DNA of 64,000 nucleotides from Echiichthys vipera. Taxonomy: Eukaryota; Chordata; Actinopteri; Perciformes; Trachinidae. Under the pieces are notes generated by a model. The model ran no database searches and was not told where the DNA came from. It worked only from the letters and a program-made list of their open reading frames with translations. Positions within the stretch are counted from its first letter, which is position 1. Every line of letters begins with the position of its first letter. Location of the stretch: contig OY829653.1 of assembly GCA_963691815.1 (NCBI GenBank), forward strand, positions 1,947,918 through 2,011,917, in the 5' to 3' direction. The translations under genes were made by a program, and so were the position numbers. Below, one piece after another: positions 16,301-26,884 of the stretch.

Positions 16301-19300
16301 AAAAAAAAATAGCCACAATGCTAATTTAGCTGTTGCGTGACGTGATAGTTGCATGTGTCTTTGACATAGAATTAGACTCATTGGCTGGCTGGTCGGGGTG
16401 TTGCAGATGAAAACTGGTCATGAGGGTGGGGTCTACAATATGGCGAGCAGGAACCCAGGACCTTTCCTCTGGACTGTAACCCTCCCAGTCCACAAGGTAC
16501 TGGAGACGTCTACCCCGCTAAGGAAAGCGAATTAGGTGCCGCACTGCGTACACCGGACCACCATCGACGATACGTGGAGGGGGAGGTGGTGGTGCCTGAG
16601 GGACCAAGGGACTGTTGTGAACTGGCTTAACCCTGGATACATGGAAGGTTGGGTGAACTCTCATGGAACACGGGAGCTTCAACTGACTGAGGACTCTCTG
16701 TATCGTGAAAGGCCCAATGAACTTGGGTGCCACCTTTCTGGAATCCATTCGAAGAGGTAAGTCTTGGGTGGAGAGCCACACTTGCTGTCCTGCTTGGTAG
16801 GTAGGTGCAGGTGTACGGCGTCGGTTGGCAGTGGCAGTGTAGCACCCACGGAAGGAAGGAGGGTGGAGCGAGCTTGGAGCCATGTTCTGCAGCAGTGGCG
16901 AATGAAAGCTTGGACAGAAGGGCAGGAAATCTCCTGGTCTTGGGCTGGGAACAGTGGTGGTTGATAGCCGTATACACACTGAAATGGAGAAAGGCCGGTG
17001 GCAGAGTAGAGAAGGGAGTTGTGGGCATATTCAACCGACAGTAGTTGTGATGACCAGGACCAGGGGTTCTGGGAGGCTGTGCACCGTAGGGCAGTTTCCA
17101 GTTCTTGGTTCATGCGCTCAGTCTGTCCATTGCTCTGGGGGTGAAATCCAGAGGACAGACTGGCAGTGGCCCCCAGCAGACTGCAGAACTCCCTCCAAAA
17201 CAGACGAAAACGGGACCACGATCCGACACCACATCCACGGGAAGGCCGTGCAGGTGGAATACATAGAGCAGGACCAACTGAGCCGTCTCTTTAGCAATGG
17301 GAAGCTTGGAGAGAGGTACAAAGGGGACCATCTTGCTGAAGCGGTCCACGATGGTCAGGATGACAATGTGCCCATCGGAGGTAGGAAGACCAGAAACACA
17401 ATCCAAAGATATGTGGGACCATGGGCGATGAGGAACAGGAAGAGGTTGAAGCAGCCCAGCAGGTGTCCGGCGGAAGGATCTGTTTTGAATGCAAGTGAGA
17501 CAGGCTTTGACAAATTCCTGGATGTTCTCCTACAAGGTGGGCCACCAGAAACGTTGGAGAAGGGCCTGTCATGTCCGTTGTACCCGTGGGTGTCGGAAGA
17601 GTTTGGAGGAGTGGGCCAATAGTAGCACATCTCACCTCAAGGCTGGAGGAACAAAAAGGCAGTTAGATGGGCAGGAGCTGGGACCCGGCTGTCCTTCTGT
17701 GACTGCTCTCACTCTCTCCTCTATGTCCCAGGTCAATGTGGCAACAAGGCAAGACGTAGATAGGATGGCCTCAGGTTTCTCAACATTATCCTCTGTCCTC
17801 TGGAACTGGCGGGAAAGGGCACCAGGCTTAACATTGCGGGACCCTGGACGGTAAAAGATGGTGAAGATGAAATGGGCAATAAACAGGGACCAGCTGGCCT
17901 GGCAAGACTTTAGTTTTTTAGCGGAGCGTATATACTCCAAATTCTTGTGATCTGTCCATAAAAGAACAGGATCCATGGCGCCCTCCAACCAATGGCGCCA
18001 CTCTTCTAGGGCCATCTTCACTGCCAACGGTTTCCTGTTGCCAATGTCATCATTTCTCTCAGCAGGGGAAAGACGGCGAGAGAAGAAGGCACAGGGATGG
18101 AGCTTATGGTCAGTGCTAGAGTGCTGAGACAGGACGGCCCCCACGCCAACATCTGAGGCGTCCACTTCGACCACAAACTGCCGTTCAGAGTCAGGCCTCA
18201 GGAGGATGGGGGATGGGTTAGGATCTTGAAGGCTGCTGGAGCTGGAGGTGACCACTGAAAGGGCACTTTGGAGGATTAGAGGGGCTGCCACGGAGCTGTA
18301 GTTGCGGATGAAGCAACTGTAATAGTTTGCAAACCCCAGGAACAGGCCAGGAAGTGACCGCAGAGACTTTCGCTGGTCCATCTGGATATTGCCTTGTGCC
18401 ACATCATTCCCCAGGAAAGACACTGAAGAAACATGGAACTCTGCTTTCACATACAGGGAATTCTTCAGGAGGCGCTGAAGGAAGGACTGGACATGATGAA
18501 TGCGTTGCTCCTTGGACCGGGAGAAGATGAGGATGTCATCGAGAAACAAAGACATATCGATTGAGCATGTCTCTGAGCACGTCGTTTATCGAGGAGCCGG
18601 GCAAACTGTGACAGTTTGGGATGTAGCATCTGTTTGTGGTCATCTTTCATTTGTTTTGTAACGTTGCACCTTGCATCTATTTTTTGTGTCTCTTTGTGGT
18701 TATTTTCCATCTCTGATTGTTATGCATCTGTTTTTAGTTATTGTGCATCCAGCCTGAGATGGTTTTTGTGTTTCTTTGTCATTATTTGAGGTCACTGGTA
18801 GTTTCATTCTGTATCTCTTTGTGGTCGTTTTGCAATTCTTTATTGATACTACACCTGTAAAAGTATGCTATGGTCCTTGACTGCGGCGCCTCAGAGGGAC
18901 CATTCCAACAGCATGGGCTTTAATGAGTTCAAGGAACTGACGCAGGCGCTGAACGGCTGGAAGGCGTCCTTCCAGTCCTACGACCGTGACCGCAGCGGGA
19001 CAGTGGAGGGCCACGAGCTGCAGCAGGCCCTCACCTCCATGGGTACGAGCAAACTAACAAAACCTTACCTGTGGTTTTATATCTTCATTTTTCATTTGTC
19101 CTAATAATCTGTGAAATCTAACACGTTGATGCCATTTGTTCTGGGTTCCTCTGCAGGTTATAATCTGAGCCCAAACGCCTTGAACGTCATCATGAAGCGC
19201 TACAGCACGCACGCCAGAATCGGCTTCGATGACTTCGTGAGCTGCTGCGTAAAGCTCCGCGCGCTGACCGGTGAGTGTGCAGGGTTCTTACGGGTGCTGG

Positions 19301-21280
19301 AAATCCTTCAACACTTTTTAATGAAGTGCTGGAAACTGCTTCACATCTCGGTTATACGGGACGGCAAAGTGACATTTTGAAACATGAAACTTTACTGTTT
19401 TCCTTTCATTTCCTCATGAATAACATCTGATCTGATGTGAAGAAGAGGTGCAATAATAAGTGTACTGTATAAACTTTATGTACTGTACACAAACACATCA
19501 TTCAGCACAGCTGTGAGGTGCTGGAAAAGCTTGAGATAAAGAGACATAGGTCTTTGAAAGTGGCTGAATTTATATATCATTGAAATTGACTACATTGGAC
19601 CTGGAAAGCCTTGAAAAGTCCTTGAAAAGTTCTTGAATTTGAATAAAAGGTGCAGGAATCCTGTTCCTGCATGTCCTTAAATCCCTTGAAAACTGTAATG
19701 TCCTTGAAAAGGTTTTCAATTTGATGTTTAAAATGTTTTGGGAACTTTGTCGTGGCTTAAAAAGGCTTTCAAGGTTCAAGTCCGTGGAAGTTTGTGAAAA
19801 TAGAAATGTGATTTGAGGGAATTGGACCTGGAAAGCCCTGGAAAAGCTCTTGAATTTGACTTAAAAGGTGCAGGAATCCTAAACCCACGTGTCCTTGAAA
19901 TCCTTGTGAGTTGAAGCAATTGGACCTGTAGAGTCCTTGAAGAGTTTTTGAATTGGACCCATGCATCCAACAGAAAATTCAAGGCCCTTGAACTTTCTGA
20001 AAATGTACATAAAGAGACATGGGTCAGTGACAGTGGATGCATTTATAAATCTTTAACTTCAGGGGGATTGGACCTGGAAAGGCTTGAAAAGTGCTTGAAT
20101 GTGATATTTAAGAAGGCGTGGGAACCCTGAATCTGTTCCTGTTTAAATACAACACAAAACTTCACCATTAAATCTGTTACAAGTGTTTAAAAAGTGAATG
20201 GCGTTGTCTGTTGTTCTTGTGTTTTCAGATCAGTTCCAAAGAAGAGACACAACCAGAACTGGAACAGCCGCGTTTCAATATGACGACGTACGTTTCCACA
20301 GCTTTAATGTTTTCTGTCCTGCGTCGGGCTGATCGTTGAATAGATGTGTTGTGTCCCGACCCGACAGACTTATTTTAACCCAAACCACAATCTTTTCCTC
20401 ATCCTAACAAAGTTGAGCCTTTTATTATGAAGGACAGACAGGAAATGGGGTGAGAGAGAGAGAGGGGGAGACATGCAGCAAAGGGCCACAGGTCGGAGTC
20501 GAACGCACAGCCGCTGCCTCGAGGACCTTCAGCCTCTTCACATGAGTCTCCATCTTGTTAGACTTTGACTCCTCATCCGTACCGTGCTCCAGCACGTTTC
20601 ACAGCTAAAGTCTAGTTCCTTTGACCAGTGTGAGTGCAACCGTACCGCGCCCAGTTGTGGCACGCTTGCCGACCACGGCCCGTTTGGGAGAGGTGGGCTT
20701 TTGTAAAGCACGTTTGCACGTGTACGAGCACGAGCGTGCGCACGTGTACGAGCACGAGGCCTACGGCGGTTCTGAGGTCATTTCCTGTGCGCCTGTTGGG
20801 ACGTAGAAAAAAGAAGGAGGGACCATGCGCGGACATTTCAAACAATGGCGGTGAAAGGTTCACGTTGGTGTGATGCGGAGGTGGAGTGTTTACTGCAGAT
20901 TTGGTCGATGAAAAGATTCAAAAACAGTCGACAAGACGCACAAAAACTCCGAGGTCTACGGAAAGATCTGGAAACAAAGCCACGCATCGCCATGACGTCA
21001 TCAATGCGTGTGACGTGTTACGGTGTGATGACGTATAGGCAGCAAGAAGCATTCTCCGAGGCCCAGGTAGTGTGAGTACAAACGGGCCTGGAGGGGGGGA
21101 CAAGGACCCTAAAGCACGGGGCACGGGACGGAGGCACAGTGGGAGGGCGCCCTGAGTTTCACTAAAGTGTATCTTGACGGTTAAATCTAAACGGAAACTA
21201 ACAGTGCAAACATTGTTCAGTAACCCTGGATCTATTTCTCTGCCTGTCTCCAGTTCATCCAGGTCACCATGAGCCTCTGA
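13339..21280 (+). CDS. sri: sorcin, penta-EF-hand calcium sensor (8 exons)
   Basis: Sorcin is a soluble Ca2+-binding protein that moves to membranes on Ca2+ binding; in mammals it regulates ryanodine receptors and other channels. Exons: 13339-13380, 15783-15824, 15919-15988, 16130-16173, 18895-19042, 19157-19270, 20229-20287 and 21254-21280. All have GT-AG borders and matching phases, giving 181 residues. The N-terminus (MAYPGYGAGPAGVA) is shorter than the Gly/Pro-rich human one (198 aa total). EF1 lies around GQDGQISADELQ, EF2 spans the exon 4/5 junction (LD|RDHSNSMGFNEF) and EF3 is DRDRSGTVEGHEL, the best canonical loop. The C-terminal segment FIQVTMSL matches the PEF dimerisation end. The last coding exon is followed by three further tandem copies of itself. 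A poly(A) signal AATAAA is near 21565. Intron 4 carries an antisense gypsy fragment; introns 1 and 7 carry LINE, SINE and Harbinger-like copies. Confidence 0.96.
13855..14000 (-). mobile_element. tRNA-derived SINE (family A), truncated
   Basis: Reads AGCCTTTTATTATAAAGGAC...GACAGGAAATGGGGTGAGAGA, then GCAGCAAAGGGCCGCAGGTC. This is the reverse of a SINE whose head carries tRNA A and B boxes in the copy at 22490-22655. It overlaps the end of the inverted duplication arm B. Confidence 0.65.
13929..15155. repeat. inverted duplication arm B, carrying a Harbinger-like insertion
   Basis: Reverse complement of 11454-12070, interrupted by the 611-bp element at 14357-14967. Lies in sorcin intron 1. Confidence 0.85.
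14357..14967 (+). mobile_element. Harbinger-like non-autonomous element, complete, with TAA target duplication
   Basis: Ends are GGGCGTGATCACACTATCC and GGATAGTGTGAGCGCGCCC, near-perfect inverted repeats, flanked by TAA at 14354-14356 and 14968-14970. The empty site at 11641-11643 has one copy of the triplet. The interior encodes a short SANT/Myb-like fragment (SRWCDAEVECLLQIWSDE), as in the accessory DNA-binding ORF of PIF/Harbinger transposons, but no transposase. It is the most divergent copy in the window, and it keeps the SDE acidic motif that the others have lost. Confidence 0.88.
15215..15592 (+). mobile_element. LINE 3' end (family L), plus strand
   Basis: The 3' end of a non-LTR retrotransposon: coding remnants of the region after reverse transcriptase (GAGGAACTCGGAGTAGAGCC, GACCAGGTGGAGAGATTAGA), then a short GATGAGATGAGATA tail. 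Related copies are at 25930-26690, 43925-44440, 48640-48833 and 58165-58518. Confidence 0.8.
16385..18612 (-). mobile_element. Ty3/gypsy chromovirus-type LTR retrotransposon fragment, degenerate, antisense in sorcin intron 4
   Basis: Pol order on the minus strand: end of reverse transcriptase with the FLDD catalytic motif (about 18530-18612), connection and RNase H with the VEVDAS motif (about 17850-18200), integrase core fragments (about 16950-17410), the integrase C-terminal region (about 16600-16850) and a chromodomain ending in WEGYSPEERSWVPARHI (about 16430-16510). At least three frameshifts and several stops break it. Neither LTRs nor gag are visible, so it is truncated on both sides. 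The chromodomain marks it as a chromovirus, a class well known in fish genomes. Confidence 0.9.
18625..18850. repeat. degenerate member of the 42-bp repeat family
   Basis: CATCTATTTTTTGTGTCTCTTTGTGG-type units between the gypsy fragment and sorcin exon 5. Confidence 0.6.
19290..20135. repeat. degenerate tandem repeats filling sorcin intron 6
   Basis: Repeated degenerate motifs of the type GGACCTGGAAAGCCTTGAAA and AAGTTCTTGAATTTGA occur in five or six units of about 110-170 bp. A similar TTCAAGCACTTTCAAG-rich stretch lies at 40640-40985 in METTL25B intron 1. Confidence 0.7.
20405..20545 (-). mobile_element. tRNA-derived SINE (family A), head-truncated
   Basis: Same body as 13855-14000 and 22490-22655. 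The tRNA-like head is missing, apparently removed by a deletion of about 0.25 kb relative to the duplicate at 22.6-22.86 kb. Confidence 0.65.
20576..21152 (+). mobile_element. Harbinger-like element, left end missing
   Basis: Carries the SANT-like ORF (from the ATG at 20845) and the right terminal CAGTGGGAGGGCGCCCT, but not the left inverted repeat. It is part of a segment duplicated at 22358-23425. Confidence 0.85.
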
Positions 21281-21417
21281 AGAGACAGAAGAGGTTCATC
21301 CAGGTCACCATGAGCCTCTGAAGAGACAGAAGAGGTTCATCCAGGTCACCATGAGCCTCTGAAGAGACAGAAGAGGTTCATCCAGGTCACCATGAGCCTC
21401 TGAAGAGACAGAAGAGG
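21254..21417 (+). repeat. 41-bp tandem repeat x4 containing the last sorcin exon and stop codon
   Basis: Four copies of TTCATCCAGGTCACCATGAG followed by CCTCTGAAGAGACAGAAGAGG. Each contains the codons for FIQVTMSL and TGA. Only the first copy follows a proper pyrimidine-AG acceptor (TCTCCAG). Confidence 0.95.
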
Positions 21418-22078
21418 GGACACGCCGACCTTTGACCCTTATATCTCACATTAACAGCATGTTCTCTCACTGTGTATTTTTATGTTTTTAATCATTGTTA
21501 TACAAACAGTTTAAAGTGTCACTTTTACATTCCATGAACAACATAACGTGTATTGTAACAAAGTAATAAACCGTAATAACCTCAGGCTGTGTAACAAACC
21601 CCTTTGTTCCTCTGTCAGCTCATAAAAGAGCGTGAAGACGCGTCCTGTACGTACAAAACTACTTTTCATCGACAAGGTAAATAAACACGTACCATCTGCA
21701 GTGACGGCTTCACGTGTCCTGTTAGGATAAAGCTCGTCGGACAGAACCCCGTGTCCCCCTCTCAGTGACTAGTTTGGTTTCTGATGTCACGACACGAGCA
21801 GGTGGAAAGTCCAGTGTCGACATATAAAAAGATCTAACCAGTAAACGGAGGATACACTATGTAACTGAAATCACACTGAATGTTTAATTGAATCTTAATT
21901 GAAACCATTCTTTACTCTGTATTGCATTTAACTTCATTAATGCAACTTAATAAAGACTCAAACAATAAAAAATCATTATGTTTGCATGGAACAATCAGAG
22001 GTTTCACCCCAAAAAATAACGTTAATGACTGTTTCAGCCGAGTATTTTTAACTTTTTTTAATGTAAGCGTGATGTTAC

Positions 22079-22356
22079 ATTCATCCATCTTCAACCTCTT
22101 GTCCCTGTCGGGGTCGTGGGGGAGTTGGAGCCGATCCCAGCTGACATCGGGCGTGAGGCGGGGTCCACCCTGGACAGGACGCCAGTCTATCACAGGACAC
22201 ATAGAGACGAACAGAGACAGACAACCATTCACACCTACGGGTGATTTAGAGTCATCAATGAACCCAACACCTGCACGTCTTTGGACTGTGGGAGGAAACC
22301 GGAGAACCCGGAGAAAACCCACGCAGACACGGGGACAACATGCAAACTCCACACAG
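22079..22356 (-). mobile_element. tRNA-derived SINE (family C), 3' part
   Basis: Reverse copy of the element that is more complete at 61602-61936: body motifs CAGGACACATAGAGACG, CTACGGGTGATTTAGAGTC and GGAGAAAACCCACGCAGACA. It ends abruptly at the junction with the duplicated sorcin intron segment (22357). Confidence 0.8.
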
Positions 22357-22357
22357 A

Positions 22358-23425
22358 CGTACGTTTCCACAGCTTTAATGTTTTCTGTCCTGCGTCGGGC
22401 TGATCGTTGAGTAGATGTGTTGTGTCTCGACCCGACAGACTTATTTTAACCCAGACCACAATCTTTTCCTCATCCTAACAAAGTTGAGCCTTTTATTATG
22501 AAGGACAGACAGGAAATGGGGTGAGAGAGAGAGAGGGGGAGACATGCAGCAAAGGGCCCAGGTCGGAGTCGAACGCACAGCCGCTGCCTCGAGGACCTTC
22601 AGCCTCTTTACATGGGGCGACTGCTCTAACCGCTGTGCCGCCCGCCGTCCAGAACAAAGTTGTTTTGATGCCTAAACCTAAGAAACGTTAGTAATCTTTG
22701 TTTGAGTTCACAACATGTTTAAAACTGCGCCTGTGGAGCGCCGAAAAGGGCGGATTGTAGCAGTTCAGACACGTTGGTATTCAACCATAGACTGTAAAAA
22801 AAAATGGACGTAGCGTCTTCGTCAAGTCCGCTCTCTCGACTTGATCCAATCGTCCTTGCCTACGGGAGTCTCCATCTTGTAGACTTTGACTCCTCACCCG
22901 TACCATGCCCCAGCACGTTTCACAGCTAAAGTCTGGTTCCTTTGACCAGTGTGAGTGCAACGGTACCGTGCCTAGTTGTGGCGCGCTTGCCGACCACGGC
23001 CCGTTTGGGAGAGGTGGGCTTTTGTAAAGCACGTTTGCACGTGTACGAGCACGAGCGTGCGCACGTGTACGAGCACGAGGCCTACGGCGGTTCTGAGGTC
23101 ATTTCCTGTGCGCCTGTTGGGACGTAGAAAAAAGAAGGAGGGACCATGCGCGGACATTTCAAACAATGGCGGTGAAAGGTTCACGTTGGTGTGATGCGGA
23201 GGTGGAGTGTTTACTGCAGATTTGGTCGATGAAAAGATTCAAAAACAGTCGACAAGACGCACAAAAACTCAGAGGTCTACGGAAAGATCTGGAAACAAAG
23301 CCACGCATCGCCATGACGTCATCAATGCGTGTGACGTGTTACGGCGTGATGACGTATAGGCAGCAAGAAGCATTCTCCGAGGCCCAGGTAGTGTGAGTAC
23401 AAACGGGCCTGGAGGGGGGGACAAG
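22358..23425. repeat. direct duplicate of sorcin exon 7/intron 7 junction segment (copy of 20288-21110)
   Basis: From GACGTACGTTTCCACAGC onward, the sequence repeats sorcin intron 7 (starting at the exon 7 donor) with about 2.07 kb offset. It includes the SINE and the Harbinger-like element. The second copy retains about 250 bp (22615-22865) that is absent from the first. It lies downstream of the sorcin 3' end. Confidence 0.85.
22490..22655 (-). mobile_element. tRNA-derived SINE (family A), most complete copy
   Basis: On the minus strand the head reads GGGCGGCACAGCGGTTAGAG (A-box region), then B-box-like GTTCGACTCC, followed by the body with a CTCTCTCTCTC stretch and AATAAAAGGCTC. Confidence 0.7.
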
Positions 23426-23429
23426 GAAC
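22898..23429 (+). mobile_element. Harbinger-like element, both ends truncated
   Basis: Contains the SANT-like ORF from 23166. Duplicate of 20576-21110; the right terminal repeat is lost at about 23429. Confidence 0.85.
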
Positions 23430-23642
23430 CCTCTTGCTGTGAGGTGACAGTGCTAACCACCACACCATCATGTCACCCTTTGAGAGAATTCGTATATGTG
23501 AACTGAAACAAACTGACACAAATGTAAACTTAAAAAAGAAAAAGCTCAGACGCACAACAGTTTATTTTCAGTGTTTAATGTTTTCTGTACTTTATGACTG
23601 GAGGCTCAGAGATACATTCCTCCTCTGCTCCGGTTCGATTCC

Positions 23643-25792
23643 TCAGAGTATGGCTGACTTCATAAACTGAAAAGAGAGACAAATGCATTATTAAGAGTGC
23701 AATAACAAAGTGAACTGTTACACACAACTGGAAATAAATAGGTCAATTAAAGGGTTTAGTTGTAGTGTGGATAAAGGCTCCTGGATAACAACGTGCCCTG
23801 GCCTTGGTCAGTGTTGATCAGTGAACCAATCAGGCTGCAGAGCAGGGGCGTCCAATCCTGCTCCTGGAGGGCCACTGTCCTCCAACACACCTGGTTCTAA
23901 TCATGTGCTCGTTATCAAGCAGCTGAAGCTCGTCACAGGTTTGAAAATCGTTAGACTCAGGTGTGTTAGAGCAGGGAGAGACCTAAAACATGCAGGACAG
24001 TGGCTACACGGTGGCGTAGTGGTTAGTGGCTCTCCCCGTGTCTGCGTGGGTTTTCTCCGGGTTCTCCGGTTTCCTCCCACAGTCCAAAGACGTGCAGGTG
24101 TTCGGTTCATTGATGAGTCTAAATCACCCGTAGGTGTGAATGGTTGTCTGTCTCTGTTCGTCTCTATGTGTCCTGTGATAGACTGGCGTCCTGTCCAGGG
24201 TGGACCCCGCCTCACGCCTGATGTCAGCTGGGATCGGCTCCACGACCCCAACAGGGACAAGCAGTTGAAGATGAATGAATGAATGAATGAATGAATGAAT
24301 GCAGGACAGTGGCCCTCCAGGAGCAGGATTGGACGCCCCTGCTGTAGAGTAAACGAGTAGGTGAGCTGAACTTTATCTGCTCTGTTTCTGCAGTTGAAGA
24401 GTTGATTTGGAGTTTTAAGGAGCTGCGTGTTGCTGTCGCGTGCAGCTAAATGTAAATGCCGAACCTTTCTCTCCGTAAATGTTTTAGCAACTGTTAGTGG
24501 AAGGCTGGAAAATGTGTGGGAAAGAGCTCATGAAGGAAGCGATACACAAACACGTTTCCTCTCTTTATTGTTCCGATGAAAAATGCACATAAAAATGTTT
24601 CGGCTGATTTCTCTTCTGTTTTCTCTTTACGTGAAACATAAAATTAAGTGAAAATACAAGAGACATTTAAGAACGTGTTGCTGCGTGAAGTGCAGGATTA
24701 ACGAGAACAACTCAACTCACCTGCTGGAGAGAGAAGCTGGCCACATGGCAGTCACACGGCAAACTCAGCAGATGAGCCTGAAAACGCTCTGATGACACAG
24801 GAAGCAAACATTCACACCCTGAACTCAGTCGACTTAACCCAGAATGAGTCTCATTATATTACTGTATATGAAGTATACAGTAAACGGTCACAAAAAGATG
24901 CAAATTGACTAAAAATAGATGCAAAACAATAACAAAGACAAACAAAACAACTCAAAATGGGCCTAAAAATGACCACAAATAGAAATAAAATGTCCACAAA
25001 ACACCAAAGAGTGGACTGGGTGTGTTGTTCCTACGTAGAAAGAGTAGGGGGGTGCTCTCGCAGCTCTGTGTTTATAATACGTAACGTTATTAAAGAAAGG
25101 TTCTTACCTCAAATTGTACCAAACGGAGAACCTCGCCCACAGAAAGTGAAAGTGAGTGTAACAAACCCCCTCTGATTTTAGGGTGAAGTGTTCCTTTAAG
25201 TGCAGTACTGGGGTAAATGGACTTTGTTACCCCCCACCCCTGTATGTCGTGTGAACGTCGTGTGAACGTCGTGTGAACGTCGTGTGAACGTCGTGTGAAC
25301 GTCGTGTGAACGTCGTGTGAACGTCGGTCTCCGTACCTCTGAGGATCTGAAGTTTCGTCAGGACGGTCACGAACTCGTCGTAGTCGATCCCATCTTTGGA
25401 GTGATGCTCCTGCCACAGGACTCTGAAGGATTCGTCGTCTAAGTGGAACTCTGAAGACAAACACCCATGAAAAGCAAATGAATGACCTTTTTCTAGCTTA
25501 TTTCTAAATCCAGCGTTCTCTCATGACTACGTGTGCAGATGACTGGGCTTTGGCTTCCCTCTGTGTCCGCTGGATGCCAAACGCTGCTCACCTGCACACT
25601 CTGACGTGACACAGAGTTGATTCAAAGATGTGATGTCTTACCACGGCCAGACAGAGCCTTTCTCATCTGGGTTTGAGTGACGGAGGGGGGGTTCCTCCTC
25701 TCGTAGCTCTCCAAGTACTCCCTCCTGGTGGCAGCCACGTAGTGCTCCAGTTTGAAGACCTCCACCGCATCCAGGTCTCCGGTCTTGTCCGC
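23643..25792 (-). CDS. second penta-EF-hand protein gene, EF2-EF5 exons only
   Basis: Four exons on the minus strand: 25642-25792, 25337-25450, 24721-24788 and 23643-23666 (stop TGA; AATAAA near 23562). Lengths 151, 114, 68 and 24 and their phases match sorcin's last four exons (148, 114, 59, 27). The first starts just after the loop-position-1 Asp of EF2 (ADKTGDLDAVEVFKLE). EF3 (ERRNPPSVTQTQ) and EF4 (HHSKDGIDYDEF) have lost most Ca2+ ligands. The C-terminus is SLQQFMKSAIL, at the place of sorcin's FIQVTMSL. The EF1 exon and start codon are not found, so this is a partial view, a 5'-truncated copy, or a gene with a distant promoter. I cannot assign it to sorcin, grancalcin, calpain or another PEF member. 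Confidence 0.8.
23843..24341. mobile_element. hAT-like palindromic MITE, copy 2, split by a nested SINE
   Basis: Termini CAGGGGCGTCCAATCC and GGATTGGACGCCCCTG, flanked by CTGCAGAG (23835-23842) and CTGTAGAG (24342-24349), an 8-bp target duplication with one mismatch. The SINE at 24005-24298 interrupts it. Confidence 0.85.
24005..24298 (+). mobile_element. tRNA-derived SINE (family C) inserted in the hAT-like MITE
   Basis: Flanked by 15-bp direct repeats ATGCAGGACAGTGGC (23990-24004 and 24299-24313) cut from the host MITE. It ends in a (TGAA)n tail, as expected for LINE-mobilised retroposition. The head keeps GGTGGCGTAGTGGTTAG but has lost the B-box region. Confidence 0.85.
25252..25326. repeat. 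11-bp tandem repeat (CGTCGTGTGAA) x6-7
   Basis: Near-perfect array starting 5-10 bp beyond the donor of the PEF exon ending at 25337. Confidence 0.9.
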
Positions 25793-25929
25793 CTGAAAGT
25801 GCTGGTTAAAGAATGAAAACCTCGAGCTCTTCACGACACCTGAACGCATAACGGCTCCTGTTAAAGCCAAATGGACACATCGTGATCGCTGCAGAACTTT
25901 CTTGTTGTTTAAAGCTCTTTTTTCTATCT

Positions 25930-26690
25930 ATCTCTCCTTCAGCCTCTTATCCGGGGTCGGGTCTCGGGGCAGCAGCTTTAGCAGGGGACCCCAAACTTCC
26001 CTTTCCCGGGCCACATTAACCAGCTCTAACTGGGGGATCCTGAGGCGTTCCCAGGCCAGTGTGGAGATCTAATCTCTCCACCTGGTCCTGGGTCTTCCCC
26101 GAGGCCTCCTCCCAGCTGGACGTGCCTGGAACACCTCCCTAGGGAGGCGCCCAGGGTTCATCCTTACCAGATGATCCTGAACCACCTCAACTGGCTCCTT
26201 TCAACGCAAAGCAGCAGCGGCTCTACTCCGAGTTCCTCACGGATGCTGAACTTCTCCCCCTCTCTCTAAGGGAGACTCCAGACCCCCTCCTGAGGAAGCA
26301 CATTTCAGACGCTTGGACCTGGACCTGGTTCTTTGGGTCCTGACCTGGACCTGGTTCTTTGGGTCCTGACCCAGCTTTCATGACCACAGGTGAGGGTAGG
26401 AACCAGGACTGAGCGGTAGATCCAGAGCTTTGTCTTCCTCAGCTCTCTTTTCATCACAACGGTGCGGTAGAGCGACTGCAGCTCCGCCCCCGCTGCTCCG
26501 ATTCTCCGGCCAAACTCACGCTCCATCGTCCCCTCACTCGTGAACAAGATCCCGAGGTACTTGAACTCCTTCACTTGGGGTCAGGACTCATTCCCTACCT
26601 GGAATAACAACCCACCGGTTTCCTGCTAAGAGCCACGGCCTCAGATTTAGAGGTGCTGATCCTCATCCCGGACGTTTCACACTTGGGATA
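25930..26690 (-). mobile_element. LINE 3' part with reverse transcriptase C-terminal region
   Basis: On the minus strand: MRISTSKSEAVALSRK, then VKEFKYLGILFTSEGTMERE and a basic YRTVVMKRELRKTKLWIY, typical of the region just after the catalytic motifs of fish LINEs. The common 3' end follows. A 29-bp unit is duplicated at about 26315-26375. Broken by frameshifts. Confidence 0.85.
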
Positions 26691-26884
26691 TCTGTCTGTC
26701 TGTCTAGCTCATTCTTTTACGTATTTCTGTACCATGGTGTGGCTTAATATCATGTCTGACCTTCACGATTCAAGTAATGTTTAAATACAAGATAGGCTTT
26801 TATTTTTTTCAATTGTGCAGTTGGAAAAACATCATGACGTCCATATCGTGATGAATTGTGTGTTATTAAATCAGTGAAGTTTAA

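Noticed and set aside
16518..18555. Separate host genes on the minus strand in sorcin intron 4
   Set aside because: All frames belong to one degenerate gypsy pol (reverse transcriptase, RNase H, integrase, chromodomain) broken by frameshifts.
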